Below are positions 33,677 through 43,067 of a stretch of DNA of 52,447 nt, in pieces. The notes beneath the pieces are model-generated. The model searched no databases, had not been told where the DNA came from, and saw only the letters and a program-made list of their open reading frames with translations. Position numbers and translations under genes: made by a program. Within the stretch, counting starts at the first letter, position 1, and every line of letters begins with the position of its first letter. Source of the DNA: JAUPKT01 sp964427855 (GTDB taxonomy: Bacteria; Desulfobacterota; Desulfomonilia; Desulfomonilales; Desulfomonilaceae); the NCBI GenBank assembly GCA_964427855.1, contig CAYRVH010000021.1, forward strand, positions 1 to 52,447, in the 5' to 3' direction.

Positions 33677-34147
33677 ATGAATTGTCGGGTCGCTGTCGTA
33701 ACAGTGAATCTGATTCTGGTCGTATTGTGTGGCACGCATGCGACCGCTACCGGCCTATGCGAAACCGAGTTTGATCAGCTCGTACCAGCGGACAGACCGC
33801 TCCCCTACGGAAAGCTCGGACGCGGGGCTACAGACGTGTTGGGGGGGCCGCATGAATTGTTTGCGTACATGACCAACTACGCCATTGTGGGCTCCTACCA
33901 CGGGGCCTACACGGACGGCTTTTACGGGTCGGTATCCGGCGCGGTCGCCGGCTACGTGACGGGCTTTTTCCCTGGCTTGTACCACATGGTGAAGCGCATG
34001 AGCGCCGGATGCCTCGATGTGCTGACCTTCTGGCGACCTGATTTCAGGCCGGTGAGCAAACCTACGCATGTGTTGCGAGGGCTTGGGTCTGGACCATCGG
34101 ATTATTTTGACAAGCAACCCTACTGGTACATGGGGCCTGAGCGTTAG
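33677..34147 (+). CDS. Exported protein of the TIGR04073 (exosortase-system-associated) type
   Basis: A protein of about 156 residues with a signal peptide (VAVVTVNLILVVLCGTHATA). The mature part has YGKLGRGATDVLGG, a Gly/Tyr-rich stretch (GAYTDGFYGSVSGAVAGYV) and ends LTFWRPDFRPVSKP. This order - KLGRG, glycine-rich hydrophobic segment, then TFxxP - is that of the TIGR04073 family. No exosortase or EpsI gene is near. Start uncertain: ATG 33677 gives the signal peptide at once, ATG 33626 is also open; neither has a strong ribosome site. Convergent with the omptin gene. Confidence 0.7.
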   Translation: MNCRVAVVTVNLILVVLCGTHATATGLCETEFDQLVPADRPLPYGKLGRGATDVLGGPHELFAYMTNYAIVGSYHGAYTDGFYGSVSGAVAGYVTGFFPGLYHMVKRMSAGCLDVLTFWRPDFRPVSKPTHVLRGLGSGPSDYFDKQPYWYMGPER

Positions 34148-34331
34148 ACAAGGGGATCAGGCGATCCGTCTCAGAATGTAGGTTTTCTCCAAATCTATCA
34201 GAAGATTTCTTGGCTTTTCTCTTCCTCACCTGTCAATGTTCTCGTTGTTGTGGTGAAAAGCCGAAGGCCACGACGCCACCTCGGGTCATGCCACACATGG
34301 GAACAGCTTCGCCGGGAACAACACAAGGTGT

Positions 34332-35315
34332 TCAGAAAGAAATCTGAGCCGTCATCGAGACCGAGGCCTGGTCTGACCAGACTTTCGACCCATCCCATGA
34401 GATGTCAAGAAATTCAACCGGATTGGTCAGTTGGTGCGCCCCATGGCTGACGACCCTCATAAATTCTCCTTCCAATTCGACGAGAATAGAAGAGGTGTAC
34501 AGAAAAGAGGCTTTCAAGGAGGCGTGCCACACATGCCCACGAGTATTTTCTCGCGTGACTCGATGGCCGCTGCGAAGAAGATGTAAATCCTCGTTCCCCG
34601 CCGTGACAAAGCCATAATCAACGGCCATGTCAAGCATCATCCTCGGCAGAAGAAACGTATAGCGAGTGCCGTCGAGCGAGTGACGGAAGGCTGCGCCTCC
34701 ATAGTAATGGTAAAACGTCTGCTTAAATTCGATGCCTTCGCCGAGCAATTCCAGCGGCTGAACGCCAGTCTCGAACTGAATCCCGTCAAAGGTGGTGAAG
34801 CTGAATCGTTGGATCCGCCATCCAGCAAGTGGGCGGAAGCGAGATTCAGGGTTGAACCGCCAAGCCGCTTCAACTTTCACATCCACGACAAAACCGCCGT
34901 TCATTTTACAGTGTGATTCGCTGAATACGGTTTTTTGGCCAGGATTGTCGCCGTCTGTCCAATCGCTGTCCTGCATCATGGCGCGTGACACGCCGGTGAT
35001 ATTGGTCAGACCATACACTTCCGCGCTCCATCCCGGCGCCGCATACCCAGTCTTCAAGGCAAAAAACCACTGATCAATAGGGAATTCCAAACGACTGAGA
35101 GGATCTTGACCCGGTGGATAGGGGTTGGCAAATTGATACGAGGTAAAACTGTTCAGGTATTTCCGCAGCCCCACCCCAGTGTAGTACCCATTTGATGGTT
35201 CTGCTCCCAACCACTCGCCCAGGCGCAGCGGGCCTTCAAAACCCGCGGCCCCGGACGTACAACACACCACGCTTATAAAAATCACAGAGAACGAGACGCC
35301 GCGATAAAACGACAT
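34332..35315 (-). CDS. Omptin-like outer-membrane aspartyl protease
   Basis: A 327-residue protein with a signal peptide (about residues 1-25) and alternating strands of a ten-strand barrel. Two omptin active-site landmarks are visible: the Asp pair in MMQDSDWTDGDNPG (cf. Asp83/Asp85 of OmpT) and the Asp-x-His pair in GNEDLHLLRSG (cf. Asp210-His212). Omptins cleave peptides between basic residues at the cell surface and need LPS for activity. The ATG at 35315 follows AAGGA; a GTG at 35321 is in frame. Omptins are best known from enterics, and sequence similarity here is low, so the call rests on motif order. Confidence 0.72.
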   Translation of the reverse strand: MSFYRGVSFSVIFISVVCCTSGAAGFEGPLRLGEWLGAEPSNGYYTGVGLRKYLNSFTSYQFANPYPPGQDPLSRLEFPIDQWFFALKTGYAAPGWSAEVYGLTNITGVSRAMMQDSDWTDGDNPGQKTVFSESHCKMNGGFVVDVKVEAAWRFNPESRFRPLAGWRIQRFSFTTFDGIQFETGVQPLELLGEGIEFKQTFYHYYGGAAFRHSLDGTRYTFLLPRMMLDMAVDYGFVTAGNEDLHLLRSGHRVTRENTRGHVWHASLKASFLYTSSILVELEGEFMRVVSHGAHQLTNPVEFLDISWDGSKVWSDQASVSMTAQISF

Positions 35316-36137
35316 AACCACATCCTTTACCTCTCATCAAATGCGGACCAGCAAAGGTCCAAAAAAAGAATGACAACATCAGGACGAGCGCCACTACATG
35401 CAGACTACCGCCGATAAGCGTCCACACCTCGCACCGCAGGGCCCACTTCATGGAGCCACGTCCAGCGTGCGTGAAGGACTCGCTGCCTGGCCGCGTCGCT
35501 GTGCAGCGGCGAAATCCGATAACGGCTTCCGTCGGATGCACTCCAGCGCATCGCAGGCGGATGCCTGCGCGACAAAAAATTTGTTCCTTTTTTCGTCCTT
35601 ATAAAAATGACAATATCATAAATGGCATGAAGTGTCAATATAAAGCAACACTTAGGCCTCTGAGGTCTATCACATGAGGTTTTCTATATAAGGGCATAAA
35701 TTAAATGGCGAAGTATTGGGCTAATGAAGCAAAGATTGCAAAAAAACAGCCGCCATAGCCTGGCTCGACAAAAACAATTGCCTCTGTCGCGGACGATGCG
35801 TCTTGGTGAGCGGACGACGCGTTCACCCAGAGATGCATAAACGAAGTGAACGGCGATGCAGCTTGATAAAGCAACCCTCGAGGAAAACAGAGCATTCGAT
35901 CGCGATCTTCCTGGTGAATTTATGTGAGCGGAGACTTTTTTGCAGCCTTCGCTCCTCGCCATGACAAAAGTTCGTTAATGCCTCGTTGCGACAGAATCGA
36001 AGCAATCTCGTGAAAATTTTCGAGAAGAACAAAAACATAAAAGGCCTGCGCCTTAAGATGCGCGATGCCAATCGCCTGGGCCCAACGACTGCCGTTGTTG
36101 AGGCACTGCATTGTTTCTTCTTTGTTTTGCTTGAGCC
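35316..36137. other. Stretch without a clear gene, ending in an assembly gap
   Basis: About 0.8 kb. Open frames on both strands have random-looking translations. It contains a copy of the dispersed palindromic element at 35920-35965. AT content is higher around 35580-35720. Nothing else recognised. Confidence 0.6.
35920..35965. repeat. Dispersed intergenic palindromic element, copy 4 (partial)
   Basis: GAGCGGAGACTTTTTTGC and CTTCGCTCCTCGCCATGAC; read on the minus strand this starts GTCATGGCGAGGAGCGAAG, the usual arm of such elements. The other arm is weak. Confidence 0.5.
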
Positions 36138-36208
36138 NNNNNNNNNNNNNNNNNNNNNNNNNNNNNNNNNNNNNNNNNNNNNNNNNNNNNNNNNNNNNNN
36201 NNNNNNNN
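36138..36208. other. Assembly gap (71 N)
   Basis: Run of N that hides the 5' part of the tRNA gene that follows. Confidence 0.99.
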
Positions 36209-36275
36209 GCTCAGCTGGTAGAGCTCCCGGCTCATAACCGGTTGGTCCCTGGTTCGAATCCAGGTGGGCCCACCA
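36209..36275 (+). tRNA. tRNA with anticodon CAU (elongator Met, or Ile with modified C), 5' end in gap
   Basis: The visible part starts GCTCAGCTGGTAGAGC (D arm), has the anticodon arm with loop CTCATAA and anticodon CAT, the T arm CTGGTTCGAATCCAG and ends TGGGCCCACCA with encoded CCA. The 5' acceptor strand (expected GGGCCCA) lies in the N run just before. CAU can be tRNA-Met or lysidine-modified tRNA-Ile; the overall sequence looks like elongator tRNA-Met. Confidence 0.9.
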
Positions 36276-36412
36276 TGTTTGAAGAGATGAACCATGTTCG
36301 CTCAGTGTCATATCATACATGCCTGCGGAAACATCGCGGGGAGCGTTAAAGGGCTCCCCGTAATGTTTTTTCAGGGGCCTCTCTTGCTAATCGTCATACC
36401 GAGGGAGGGAGC

Positions 36413-37231
36413 TTGAGCTTGGGTAGTCTGCAATTGGCGAGGCTTGTTGAGATAGCAGACACACTCTACCCGTTCCATCTCGCAGAACCCTGGGACAATG
36501 TTGGCTTACAGGTTGGCGACCCTGACAGAATCATTGAGCGAATCGCCTTTAGTCTCGATCCATCCCCATGTGCGCTTGAGTTTGCCGCTCGAAACCAGTG
36601 CGCACTTCTCGTCACGCACCATCCGATCCTTCTCTCTCCGATCAACTGCCTCAATGCCCACGACTACCCGTGTCGGCTCCTTATGCTCGCGTCGAAAAAA
36701 GATCTGGATGTAGTGAGTTTACACACAAATTTTGACGCCGCGGCTGGCGGACTCAACGATCATCTTGCGCAGCTGATGGACTTGGTGGATGTGCAGACTC
36801 CGGCACACGCGAGGTGCGCGAGGATTGGCGCCTTGCCAAATCCGGCAGCCTTGCGAACCTTGGCCGTTCATCTTAGGAAGCTTTTTCATGCATCGTCCGT
36901 GCGTGTCATTGCCCGGGATGATCGCAAGGTAGAAACAGTCTTCTGCGTCTCGGGAAGCGGAATGGGCTATTTGAGAGAAGCGCTGAGGCTAGGGGCTGAC
37001 GTCATGGTGACGGGCGATGTCCGATATCACGCAGCGGTAGAGGCTTTAGAATTGGGCATGGCCGTAATTGATTGCGGCCACTTCACTTTAGAAAAGGCGG
37101 CCCCACAAATTATGGCGCAGGCCTTTAGTAGGGCATTACAAGAACTCCATGACGGCATAGAGTGCATCGTGTACGACGAAGAACAAGACCCTTTGTCAAA
37201 AGGGTATATCGGTGAGGAGGACCTCAGTTGA
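36413..37231 (+). CDS. Nif3-like dinuclear-metal-centre protein
   Basis: A 272-residue protein of the Nif3/YbgI (GTP cyclohydrolase I type 2-like) family. Motifs: EPWDNVGLQVGD, THHPILLSPI, HTNFDAAAGGLNDHLA, the conserved VTGDVRYHAAVEAL and IDCGHFTLEK; His, Asp and Glu here ligate two metals. Function in bacteria is still unsettled. TTG start at 36413 after GGGAGGGA. The stop overlaps the next start (TTGA), and Nif3 followed by a C4 zinc-ribbon gene is a pair common in bacteria. Confidence 0.93.
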   Translation: MSLGSLQLARLVEIADTLYPFHLAEPWDNVGLQVGDPDRIIERIAFSLDPSPCALEFAARNQCALLVTHHPILLSPINCLNAHDYPCRLLMLASKKDLDVVSLHTNFDAAAGGLNDHLAQLMDLVDVQTPAHARCARIGALPNPAALRTLAVHLRKLFHASSVRVIARDDRKVETVFCVSGSGMGYLREALRLGADVMVTGDVRYHAAVEALELGMAVIDCGHFTLEKAAPQIMAQAFSRALQELHDGIECIVYDEEQDPLSKGYIGEEDLS

Positions 37232-37962
37232 AAGAGCAGCTAGCATTGTTGGAGCAACTTCAGAAGATAGACAACGAGATCGATGTTCATGAGAAGGACT
37301 TGGCCAGGCTTCCCGAAGAGATTCAGGATATTGCCCGTAGCCTGGTTGTCTCCCGTAGAGACATATCCGAACTCAAAGAAAAGCTTGAACACGCGGAGAA
37401 GTCTCTGAAAAAGAGGGAGCAGGACCTCGCCGTTGAGCAAGACAAGATCAAGCGGTCCGAAAGAAGACTCCTCGGGATCAAGAATGTGAAAGAGTACAAC
37501 GCCCTTTCCAGAGAAATCAAGCTCGGAAAGAAGGTAGCCGGAGAAATCGAAGAGAGCGTCCTGGCGCTTATGAATGAAGTAGAAAGTCTTCGAAAGCTCT
37601 TGGAACGGCATGAAAGTGAATATGCAGAGTTGGAAGAGCGATTGGCGACAAAAAAGGCTGAGGCCGAAGCCGTTGGCGCTAAGGCCAAAAAACTCTTATC
37701 CAAGCTCAACTCGGAAAAGGAAAAAATCACAGTCTCTCTCGACCGGGATTATCTCAAGAGGTATCTGACGGTAAAAAAAGTCAGGGGCAACGCGGTGGCC
37801 GAGATGGCCAACGGCATTTGCTCCGCCTGCCACATGTCGGTTCCTCCTCAATTGAATATACGGGTGCTGAAGCAAGAAGAGCTCATAATGTGTCCAAACT
37901 GCCATAGGATACTCTACGTGAGACCGGAGAACATCCCGGAATATAACAAGCTTGATGCATGA
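37228..37962 (+). CDS. C4-type zinc-ribbon coiled-coil protein
   Basis: A 244-residue protein. Residues 1-175 are a long antiparallel coiled coil rich in Glu, Lys and Leu; the end carries a C4 zinc ribbon, CSACHMSVPPQLNIRV then MCPNCHRILY. This is the DUF164/CdsZ-type family (COG1579), linked to nucleic-acid binding. It overlaps the Nif3-like gene by 4 bases (TTGA). Start is TTG at 37228. Confidence 0.92.
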   Translation: MKEQLALLEQLQKIDNEIDVHEKDLARLPEEIQDIARSLVVSRRDISELKEKLEHAEKSLKKREQDLAVEQDKIKRSERRLLGIKNVKEYNALSREIKLGKKVAGEIEESVLALMNEVESLRKLLERHESEYAELEERLATKKAEAEAVGAKAKKLLSKLNSEKEKITVSLDRDYLKRYLTVKKVRGNAVAEMANGICSACHMSVPPQLNIRVLKQEELIMCPNCHRILYVRPENIPEYNKLDA

Positions 37963-38172
37963 GCCTGCACCCCTCTGGTGGTGATGACTCGGCAAAGGGA
38001 GAAACGGCCGCGAGGGTGAACCAATATCCTACTGTCTGCGTAAGCGCCCCCACACTGGCGACAACCATGGCTTTGGATGCAGTACTGGCCTTTTCCATGA
38101 AAATCCCTGCGTGGACGCCTGATAATGACATGCTCGGAGCAATGCCTCCGAATCGAAAAGGACACTTCATAA

Positions 38173-40443
38173 ATGACCTCCCAGAAAGAAGCGAGTCACG
38201 GCGGCGTGAAGCGAATAAGTGGAGAAGTCGCATCGACCTATCCCATTGGGCTGCTGCATGGCATCAGTGAACGAGATATCCAACGCATTTGCAGCGTCGA
38301 GCATTCCGATCCACACAGCGTCCTAGGAGGACATCCCGCTGTTGTAGACGGGGTTCATGGGGTTGTCATACGGGCATTCCATCCCGACGCCTCAGAGGCG
38401 TATTTGTTATTGAATGGCGTGGAGCTCCCGATGACGGGATGGGAGAATTCGGGCTTGTTCTGGATTTGGCTGCCGAACCGTCAGCTCCCATTGCAATATT
38501 CCCTGAGGTTCTCTTTTGCGGATGGCACAAACTGGGAGGTTGATACTCCTTATCGTTTTTTGCCGACGCTGGGGCCCCAGGACCTGCATTATGCGTCTGA
38601 GGGGAAGCACTACCGGCTCTACGAAAAACTCGGAGCCCATGAAGTGGAAATCGAGGGGATCAGAGGGACGGCGTTTGCCGTCTGGGCGCCGAATGCCAGA
38701 AGGGTCAGCGTCATAGGCGACTTTAACCGCTGGGACGGCCGACTGTTTCCCATGAGATCTATGGGCAGCTCCGGCATTTGGGAGATATTTATCCCGGGAA
38801 TAGGGCAGGGGGCGCTCTATAAATATGAGATCAAAACAAACGACGGACATCTACGCATCAAAACCGACCCAATGGCGTTTTTTATGGAGTTGCGTCCTGG
38901 CACGGCTGCGAGAGTGTGGAATATAGAAAACTACCAATGGCAGGACCAAGAATGGATGGAAAACAGGACAAAGAGAGATGTGTTCGCCAGTCCCGTAAAC
39001 ATTTACGAAGTTCATCTCGGCTCTTGGTTGCGCATCCCGGATCAAGGCCATCGTTGGGCTACGTATCGGGAAATTTGCGAGCCGCTCGTAGAACACATGA
39101 AACAATACGGGTTTACTCATGTCGAACTTATGCCCGTTATGGAGCACCCCTTTGACGGGTCTTGGGGCTACCAAGTGACAGGATACTATGCGCCGACAAG
39201 CCGCTTTGGTACGCCTGACGATTTCAAGTATTTCGTGGACTACCTCCACCAACACGGCATCGGCGTTATCCTCGATTGGGTGCCTGCGCACTTCCCTCGG
39301 GATGACTTTAGCCTTCGTCTATTTGACGGGACTGCGCTGTACGAACACGCGGATCCCCGACGCGGGGAACATCAAGACTGGGGGACCCTTATTTTCAACT
39401 ATGGCAGGAACGAAGTCCGCAATTTTCTCGTTGGCAACGCCCTTTTTTGGCTGGACAAATATCACGTGGATGGCCTGCGGGTGGATGCGGTGGCGTCGCT
39501 CCTCTATCTTGATTACAGCCGTAAGGACGGCGAATGGATTCCCAACCAGTACGGGGGCAATGAGAACCTCGAGGCAATACAATTCTTGCAGGAATTTAAT
39601 GCCATGGTGTACGGGACATTCCCCGGCTGTTTCACCATAGCTGAAGAATCGACTGCCTGGCCGGGAGTTACCACGCCGACCTACCGCGGAGGCCTAGGGT
39701 TTGGCTTTAAGTGGGACATGGGGTGGATGCACGACACCTTGCAATACTTCTCGAAAGATCCCATTCATCGAAGCTTCCATCATAATGACCTAACATTCTC
39801 CATGATGTATGCGTACAGTGAAAATTTCGTCCTTCCCCTTTCCCATGACGAAGTCGTCCATGGCAAAGGATCTCTCCTAAGAAAAATGCCTGGCGACCAC
39901 TGGCAAAAGAGGGCAAACCTGCGACTGCTATTGGGATACATGTACACCCATCCAGGAAAGAAACTCCTCATGGCGGGGTCAGAACTCGCCACGTGGAACG
40001 AATGGCATCATGAATCTGTCCTGGAACGAGAACTGCTCCAGTATCCTTTTCATAGAGAGGTTTCCGACTACGTAAAAGATTTAGGCCGACTTTACGTGTC
40101 CGACAGCGCACTGTGGGCGTGGGATCATCGGCCAAAAGGATTTTCCTGGATAGACTGCAACGACAACAGCAACAGCGTGATTTCTTATATTAGACGAGGA
40201 CCTGACGGGTACCTTGTATGCGTAATGAATTTTACGCCAGTGGTGAGGCATGGTTATAGAATTGGAGTACCTGAACTCGCGACCTATAGAGAAATTCTGA
40301 ATTCAGACGCAAAGGCGTATGGCGGCAGTGACGTAGGAAACGGCGGGTTTGTTGAGGCGCGAACTGGCGAGCACCACGGATACTCACAGTTTCTGGAACT
40401 GACGCTCCCACCATTGGGGTGTCTCATCCTGAAAAGAGCATGA
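38173..40443 (+). CDS. glgB: 1,4-alpha-glucan branching enzyme
   Basis: Forms alpha-1,6 branches in glycogen. The 756-residue protein has an N-terminal N1 module (about 25-130), a CBM48 module (about 145-240; FAVWAPNARRVSVIGDFNRW), a GH13 barrel (about 290-620) and an all-beta end. Catalytic residues are seen: nucleophile Asp in GLRVDAVASLLYLDYSR, acid/base Glu in FTIAEESTAWP, and transition-state Asp in LPLSHDEVVHGK. It stands alone; no other glg gene is adjacent. It starts at ATG 38173, 210 bases after the zinc-ribbon gene. Confidence 0.96.
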   Translation: MTSQKEASHGGVKRISGEVASTYPIGLLHGISERDIQRICSVEHSDPHSVLGGHPAVVDGVHGVVIRAFHPDASEAYLLLNGVELPMTGWENSGLFWIWLPNRQLPLQYSLRFSFADGTNWEVDTPYRFLPTLGPQDLHYASEGKHYRLYEKLGAHEVEIEGIRGTAFAVWAPNARRVSVIGDFNRWDGRLFPMRSMGSSGIWEIFIPGIGQGALYKYEIKTNDGHLRIKTDPMAFFMELRPGTAARVWNIENYQWQDQEWMENRTKRDVFASPVNIYEVHLGSWLRIPDQGHRWATYREICEPLVEHMKQYGFTHVELMPVMEHPFDGSWGYQVTGYYAPTSRFGTPDDFKYFVDYLHQHGIGVILDWVPAHFPRDDFSLRLFDGTALYEHADPRRGEHQDWGTLIFNYGRNEVRNFLVGNALFWLDKYHVDGLRVDAVASLLYLDYSRKDGEWIPNQYGGNENLEAIQFLQEFNAMVYGTFPGCFTIAEESTAWPGVTTPTYRGGLGFGFKWDMGWMHDTLQYFSKDPIHRSFHHNDLTFSMMYAYSENFVLPLSHDEVVHGKGSLLRKMPGDHWQKRANLRLLLGYMYTHPGKKLLMAGSELATWNEWHHESVLERELLQYPFHREVSDYVKDLGRLYVSDSALWAWDHRPKGFSWIDCNDNSNSVISYIRRGPDGYLVCVMNFTPVVRHGYRIGVPELATYREILNSDAKAYGGSDVGNGGFVEARTGEHHGYSQFLELTLPPLGCLILKRA

Positions 40444-40462
40444 TGCCGAGGCGTACGCAATA

Positions 40463-40558
40463 CTTCGACACTGAGAGTCGTCGAAGAAAACCCCGACTTC
40501 AACAGAGGTGTCTCTGTCGGATACCTATCGACTGAGACTGCGTCGGCGCTTTTGCGCC
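40463..40558. other. Three successive hairpins between glgB and metW
   Basis: CTTCGAC/GTCGAAG (40463-40486, 7 bp plus a 3-bp tip), ACAGAG/CTCTGT (40502-40517, loop GTGT) and GGCGC/GCGCC (40545-40558, loop TTTT). None is followed by a run of T on either strand. They may form a bidirectional stop for the two convergent genes. Confidence 0.45.
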
Positions 40559-40585
40559 TTGGATTGAACAGAAGGCCTTTCATCC

Positions 40586-40630
40586 GTCATTTCGAGCGAA
40601 GCGAATCAATTTCGTGATAAGTCCCGAGAA
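40586..40630. repeat. Dispersed intergenic palindromic element, copy 5 (half)
   Basis: GTCATTTCGAGCGAAGCGAA is the clean left arm as at 22741; the right arm is decayed. Confidence 0.6.
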
Positions 40631-40667
40631 AATGGGTAGTGGTTTGCCTTATCTCGGACGGCATGTC

Positions 40668-41303
40668 TTATGACGCAGATGAAATAAGGCAGCATCCCCA
40701 TTCTGCTCTTCGGTGCGCCCAGAAAGCGTTTTGCTTCGGAACGTTCTTAATAATGTGGATCTCTCGTTCGATTTTCCCGCCTATTTTTTTTACGAATTCT
40801 CGGAAGTCAGAGATGGTAAGGCGGTGGATGTCCATAGTATTGTGCCATGGCTGAGGATGCGTGGCGCATACGGGCGTTTTCCCTGTCACAAGATACTCCA
40901 TCGTGATTTTCCAGTGGCCAAAATTGGGAAACGTAATGATGGATTTGGAGCCGACCCGAAGCATTTCCTTGACGACCTTCTCCGGATACATAAGCTGCTG
41001 TAATGTTCGACTCAACACCACGTATTCGTAGCTCAAGTCGGGGAAGCCTTCCAACCCCTCGTCAAGGTCCAATGTCATGACGCGGATACCTCTTTCGATG
41101 CAACGTATCACCTTCTCTTGATCTAACTCAACCCCGCACCCTTCAACGTCTTTCTCGTCCCTGAGCCTTTGAAGAAGGGTCCCTGTGCCGCAGCCTAGAT
41201 CGAGGACTCGTGTGCCTGGCGTTATCATGTCTATGATGACATTGAAGCCAACCTGAAACTCGTGGAACGGGGTTCTTGGTTCTTGAGATTCCGCTGGGCT
41301 CAT
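40668..41303 (-). CDS. metW: MetW-type methyltransferase-fold protein
   Basis: A 211-residue SAM-dependent methyltransferase-fold protein. It has VLDLGCGTGTLLQRL, the MetW block YVVLSRTLQQLMYPEKVVKE, and SIITFPNFGHWKITMEYL with WHNTMDIHRLTISDF. MetW partners with MetX homoserine O-acetyltransferase in methionine synthesis in many bacteria; metX is not in the window. The ATG at 41303 is chosen because GAGGAG lies upstream; the frame to 41519 is open but antisense to the peptidase gene. It follows the M3-like peptidase on the same strand with about 20 bases between. Confidence 0.9.
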   Translation of the reverse strand: MSPAESQEPRTPFHEFQVGFNVIIDMITPGTRVLDLGCGTGTLLQRLRDEKDVEGCGVELDQEKVIRCIERGIRVMTLDLDEGLEGFPDLSYEYVVLSRTLQQLMYPEKVVKEMLRVGSKSIITFPNFGHWKITMEYLVTGKTPVCATHPQPWHNTMDIHRLTISDFREFVKKIGGKIEREIHIIKNVPKQNAFWAHRRAEWGCCLISSAS

Positions 41304-41323
41304 ACTTTTAAGGCTCCTCGCCG

Positions 41324-42814
41324 TCAATGAAGTGTACTCAAGTTGGGTAGTTCTGGCGTCATACCACAAAAATGCGTCAGCGTCTCGTGCAGCGAATATC
41401 GTCTGCCTGTTGACGCCACCGTCTTCAAAAAGTCTCCGGCCTCCCGAGACTGAAACCATGCCTGCCCGAATTGGGACTCCAAAAATTGGCGCATGGTGGA
41501 GGCCCCCGCCCACGCCCAAACATAATCAAAGGAGTAAAAATCCGGTTCCATGTCCACCAGATACCCCTCTGGTTCATACACAAATCCGGTCGCTTCGCGC
41601 AGTCTTCGACAATATGGTTCAGGGTTCTTGATGTCCCCGACGCGATGGAGCTCTAATTCTGCGAGAAACTTGCCGATATACCTTCTGACGAGGCACAATC
41701 TCCTCAAGTGGGACAGCCGCGTGAGCCGAACAGCGTCCCGAGAACCAAGGCCGCCTACCTGCTCTTGCCATGCAGGATTTTCGATCAATTCCATAAAAAG
41801 AAAGGCAAAGGCCTCGTCGAGGGCCGTGGAACGGTACAAACGACGATATTCAAGAGGCAGGTCCCTGTCGAAATGAGTCAGGTAGAACGCATGCCCCACT
41901 TCGTGCAGCAGCGTCTCTACGTCTATAAGCCCGCCCACTGGTTTCATGAGCACGTGCACCTCTCCAGGAATCTCCACCCCGATGCATACGGCGTCCGGAT
42001 TTTTTGCTGCATACGCATCGATATTGATTGATACGTCGGGTCTGGTGGTGAGGTCAAAGCCGATGCCCTGAAATGTTCGGACTATTCTATCCCTCAAAGA
42101 CGCCACGGGAAAGTGGTCGTCAAAATCCCTTATGCGCAGAAGGTAGAGCGCGTGAAATCGCCCAAGCGCGTCGAACGGCCTGCCCACCACGTCTTCCACC
42201 CACGATTTCATGGCGCGGTGATACGCCTCTCTGGTCTCCAACAGATATTTCTCAAAGACCTGAGCGCTCTGGGAAAAATCCGCTTGCTTCTTCGCCTCAC
42301 AAAACGATGCGTAATCCGAGAAACCGAATTTTTCGCGCGCCGTGCGAATAGTCAGTTCCAACATACCCAGCAGCATGGGGTTTATAATGCCTTTATTGAA
42401 GATAACGCATTCGGAAAGCATCGCCTCTCGTTTGTCGAAATCCGACTGCGCCTGAAGCCACGGAACGACCTCCAGCGCAGGAACTTTCTCCCCAGCAACG
42501 TGCATTCTCCCGCGCTCCATATAAAAATTGAGCATATCGGCTAAGGATGCAACCTGTTCGTCTATTGCAAGGTCTGCGCACGCGTAAAGGAGGCGTTCCA
42601 CCCGTTCGCCGCCGTCTTGGGAGTCCGCTTCTTTCAGACGTTTTTTGAGGAATTCCCATGTCTTGGGCTTAAGGGGTATAGGGTGGGAGTCCAATATATC
42701 CGCAGTATTGAGCACCGAGGGGTTTCCCAGCCTCGAGTCTAGCGCCTTTCGCGCCAAGTCCGCGTGTACTGCGTTTATCTCATGCCTAATGTTGTCTAAC
42801 GTGAGCCTATTCAT
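41324..42814 (-). CDS. M3-like zinc metallopeptidase
   Basis: A 496-residue cytoplasmic peptidase of the oligoendopeptidase F/thimet clan. The zinc motif is ETLLHEVGHAFYL (HExxH with the usual Gly), and the third ligand is in STALDEAFAFLFMELIE. N-terminal 250 residues are helical. It should cut small peptides. It lacks a signal peptide. It is followed by metW with a short gap. Confidence 0.88.
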   Translation of the reverse strand: MNRLTLDNIRHEINAVHADLARKALDSRLGNPSVLNTADILDSHPIPLKPKTWEFLKKRLKEADSQDGGERVERLLYACADLAIDEQVASLADMLNFYMERGRMHVAGEKVPALEVVPWLQAQSDFDKREAMLSECVIFNKGIINPMLLGMLELTIRTAREKFGFSDYASFCEAKKQADFSQSAQVFEKYLLETREAYHRAMKSWVEDVVGRPFDALGRFHALYLLRIRDFDDHFPVASLRDRIVRTFQGIGFDLTTRPDVSINIDAYAAKNPDAVCIGVEIPGEVHVLMKPVGGLIDVETLLHEVGHAFYLTHFDRDLPLEYRRLYRSTALDEAFAFLFMELIENPAWQEQVGGLGSRDAVRLTRLSHLRRLCLVRRYIGKFLAELELHRVGDIKNPEPYCRRLREATGFVYEPEGYLVDMEPDFYSFDYVWAWAGASTMRQFLESQFGQAWFQSREAGDFLKTVASTGRRYSLHETLTHFCGMTPELPNLSTLH

Positions 42815-43067
42815 GTGCCTTTACCAAGAGCATACCTATCCATGACGATATATCAATATCTCACAGCGATTCACTCTGAACAAAGATGATTGCCCTGACA
42901 ATTCCCACGATGTCGAGGAGTGTGAAGCGCGTCAATGATGGGGTTATCCACCAGTACGGCGACGCCGCTGAGAAGATCTTTTCGAGCAACTCCACTGATT
43001 GCGAGCACTGACAACTGCTACGACAGACGTCGATTACTTCTTCCGGATGGCGCGTGCCGCGGCTCTG

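Noticed and set aside
37963..38172. Possible riboswitch or RNase P RNA between the zinc-ribbon gene and glgB
   Set aside because: Checked for conserved cores of RNase P, SAM, TPP, cobalamin, c-di-GMP and fluoride motifs on both strands by eye; none matched, and 210 bases are too few for RNase P.
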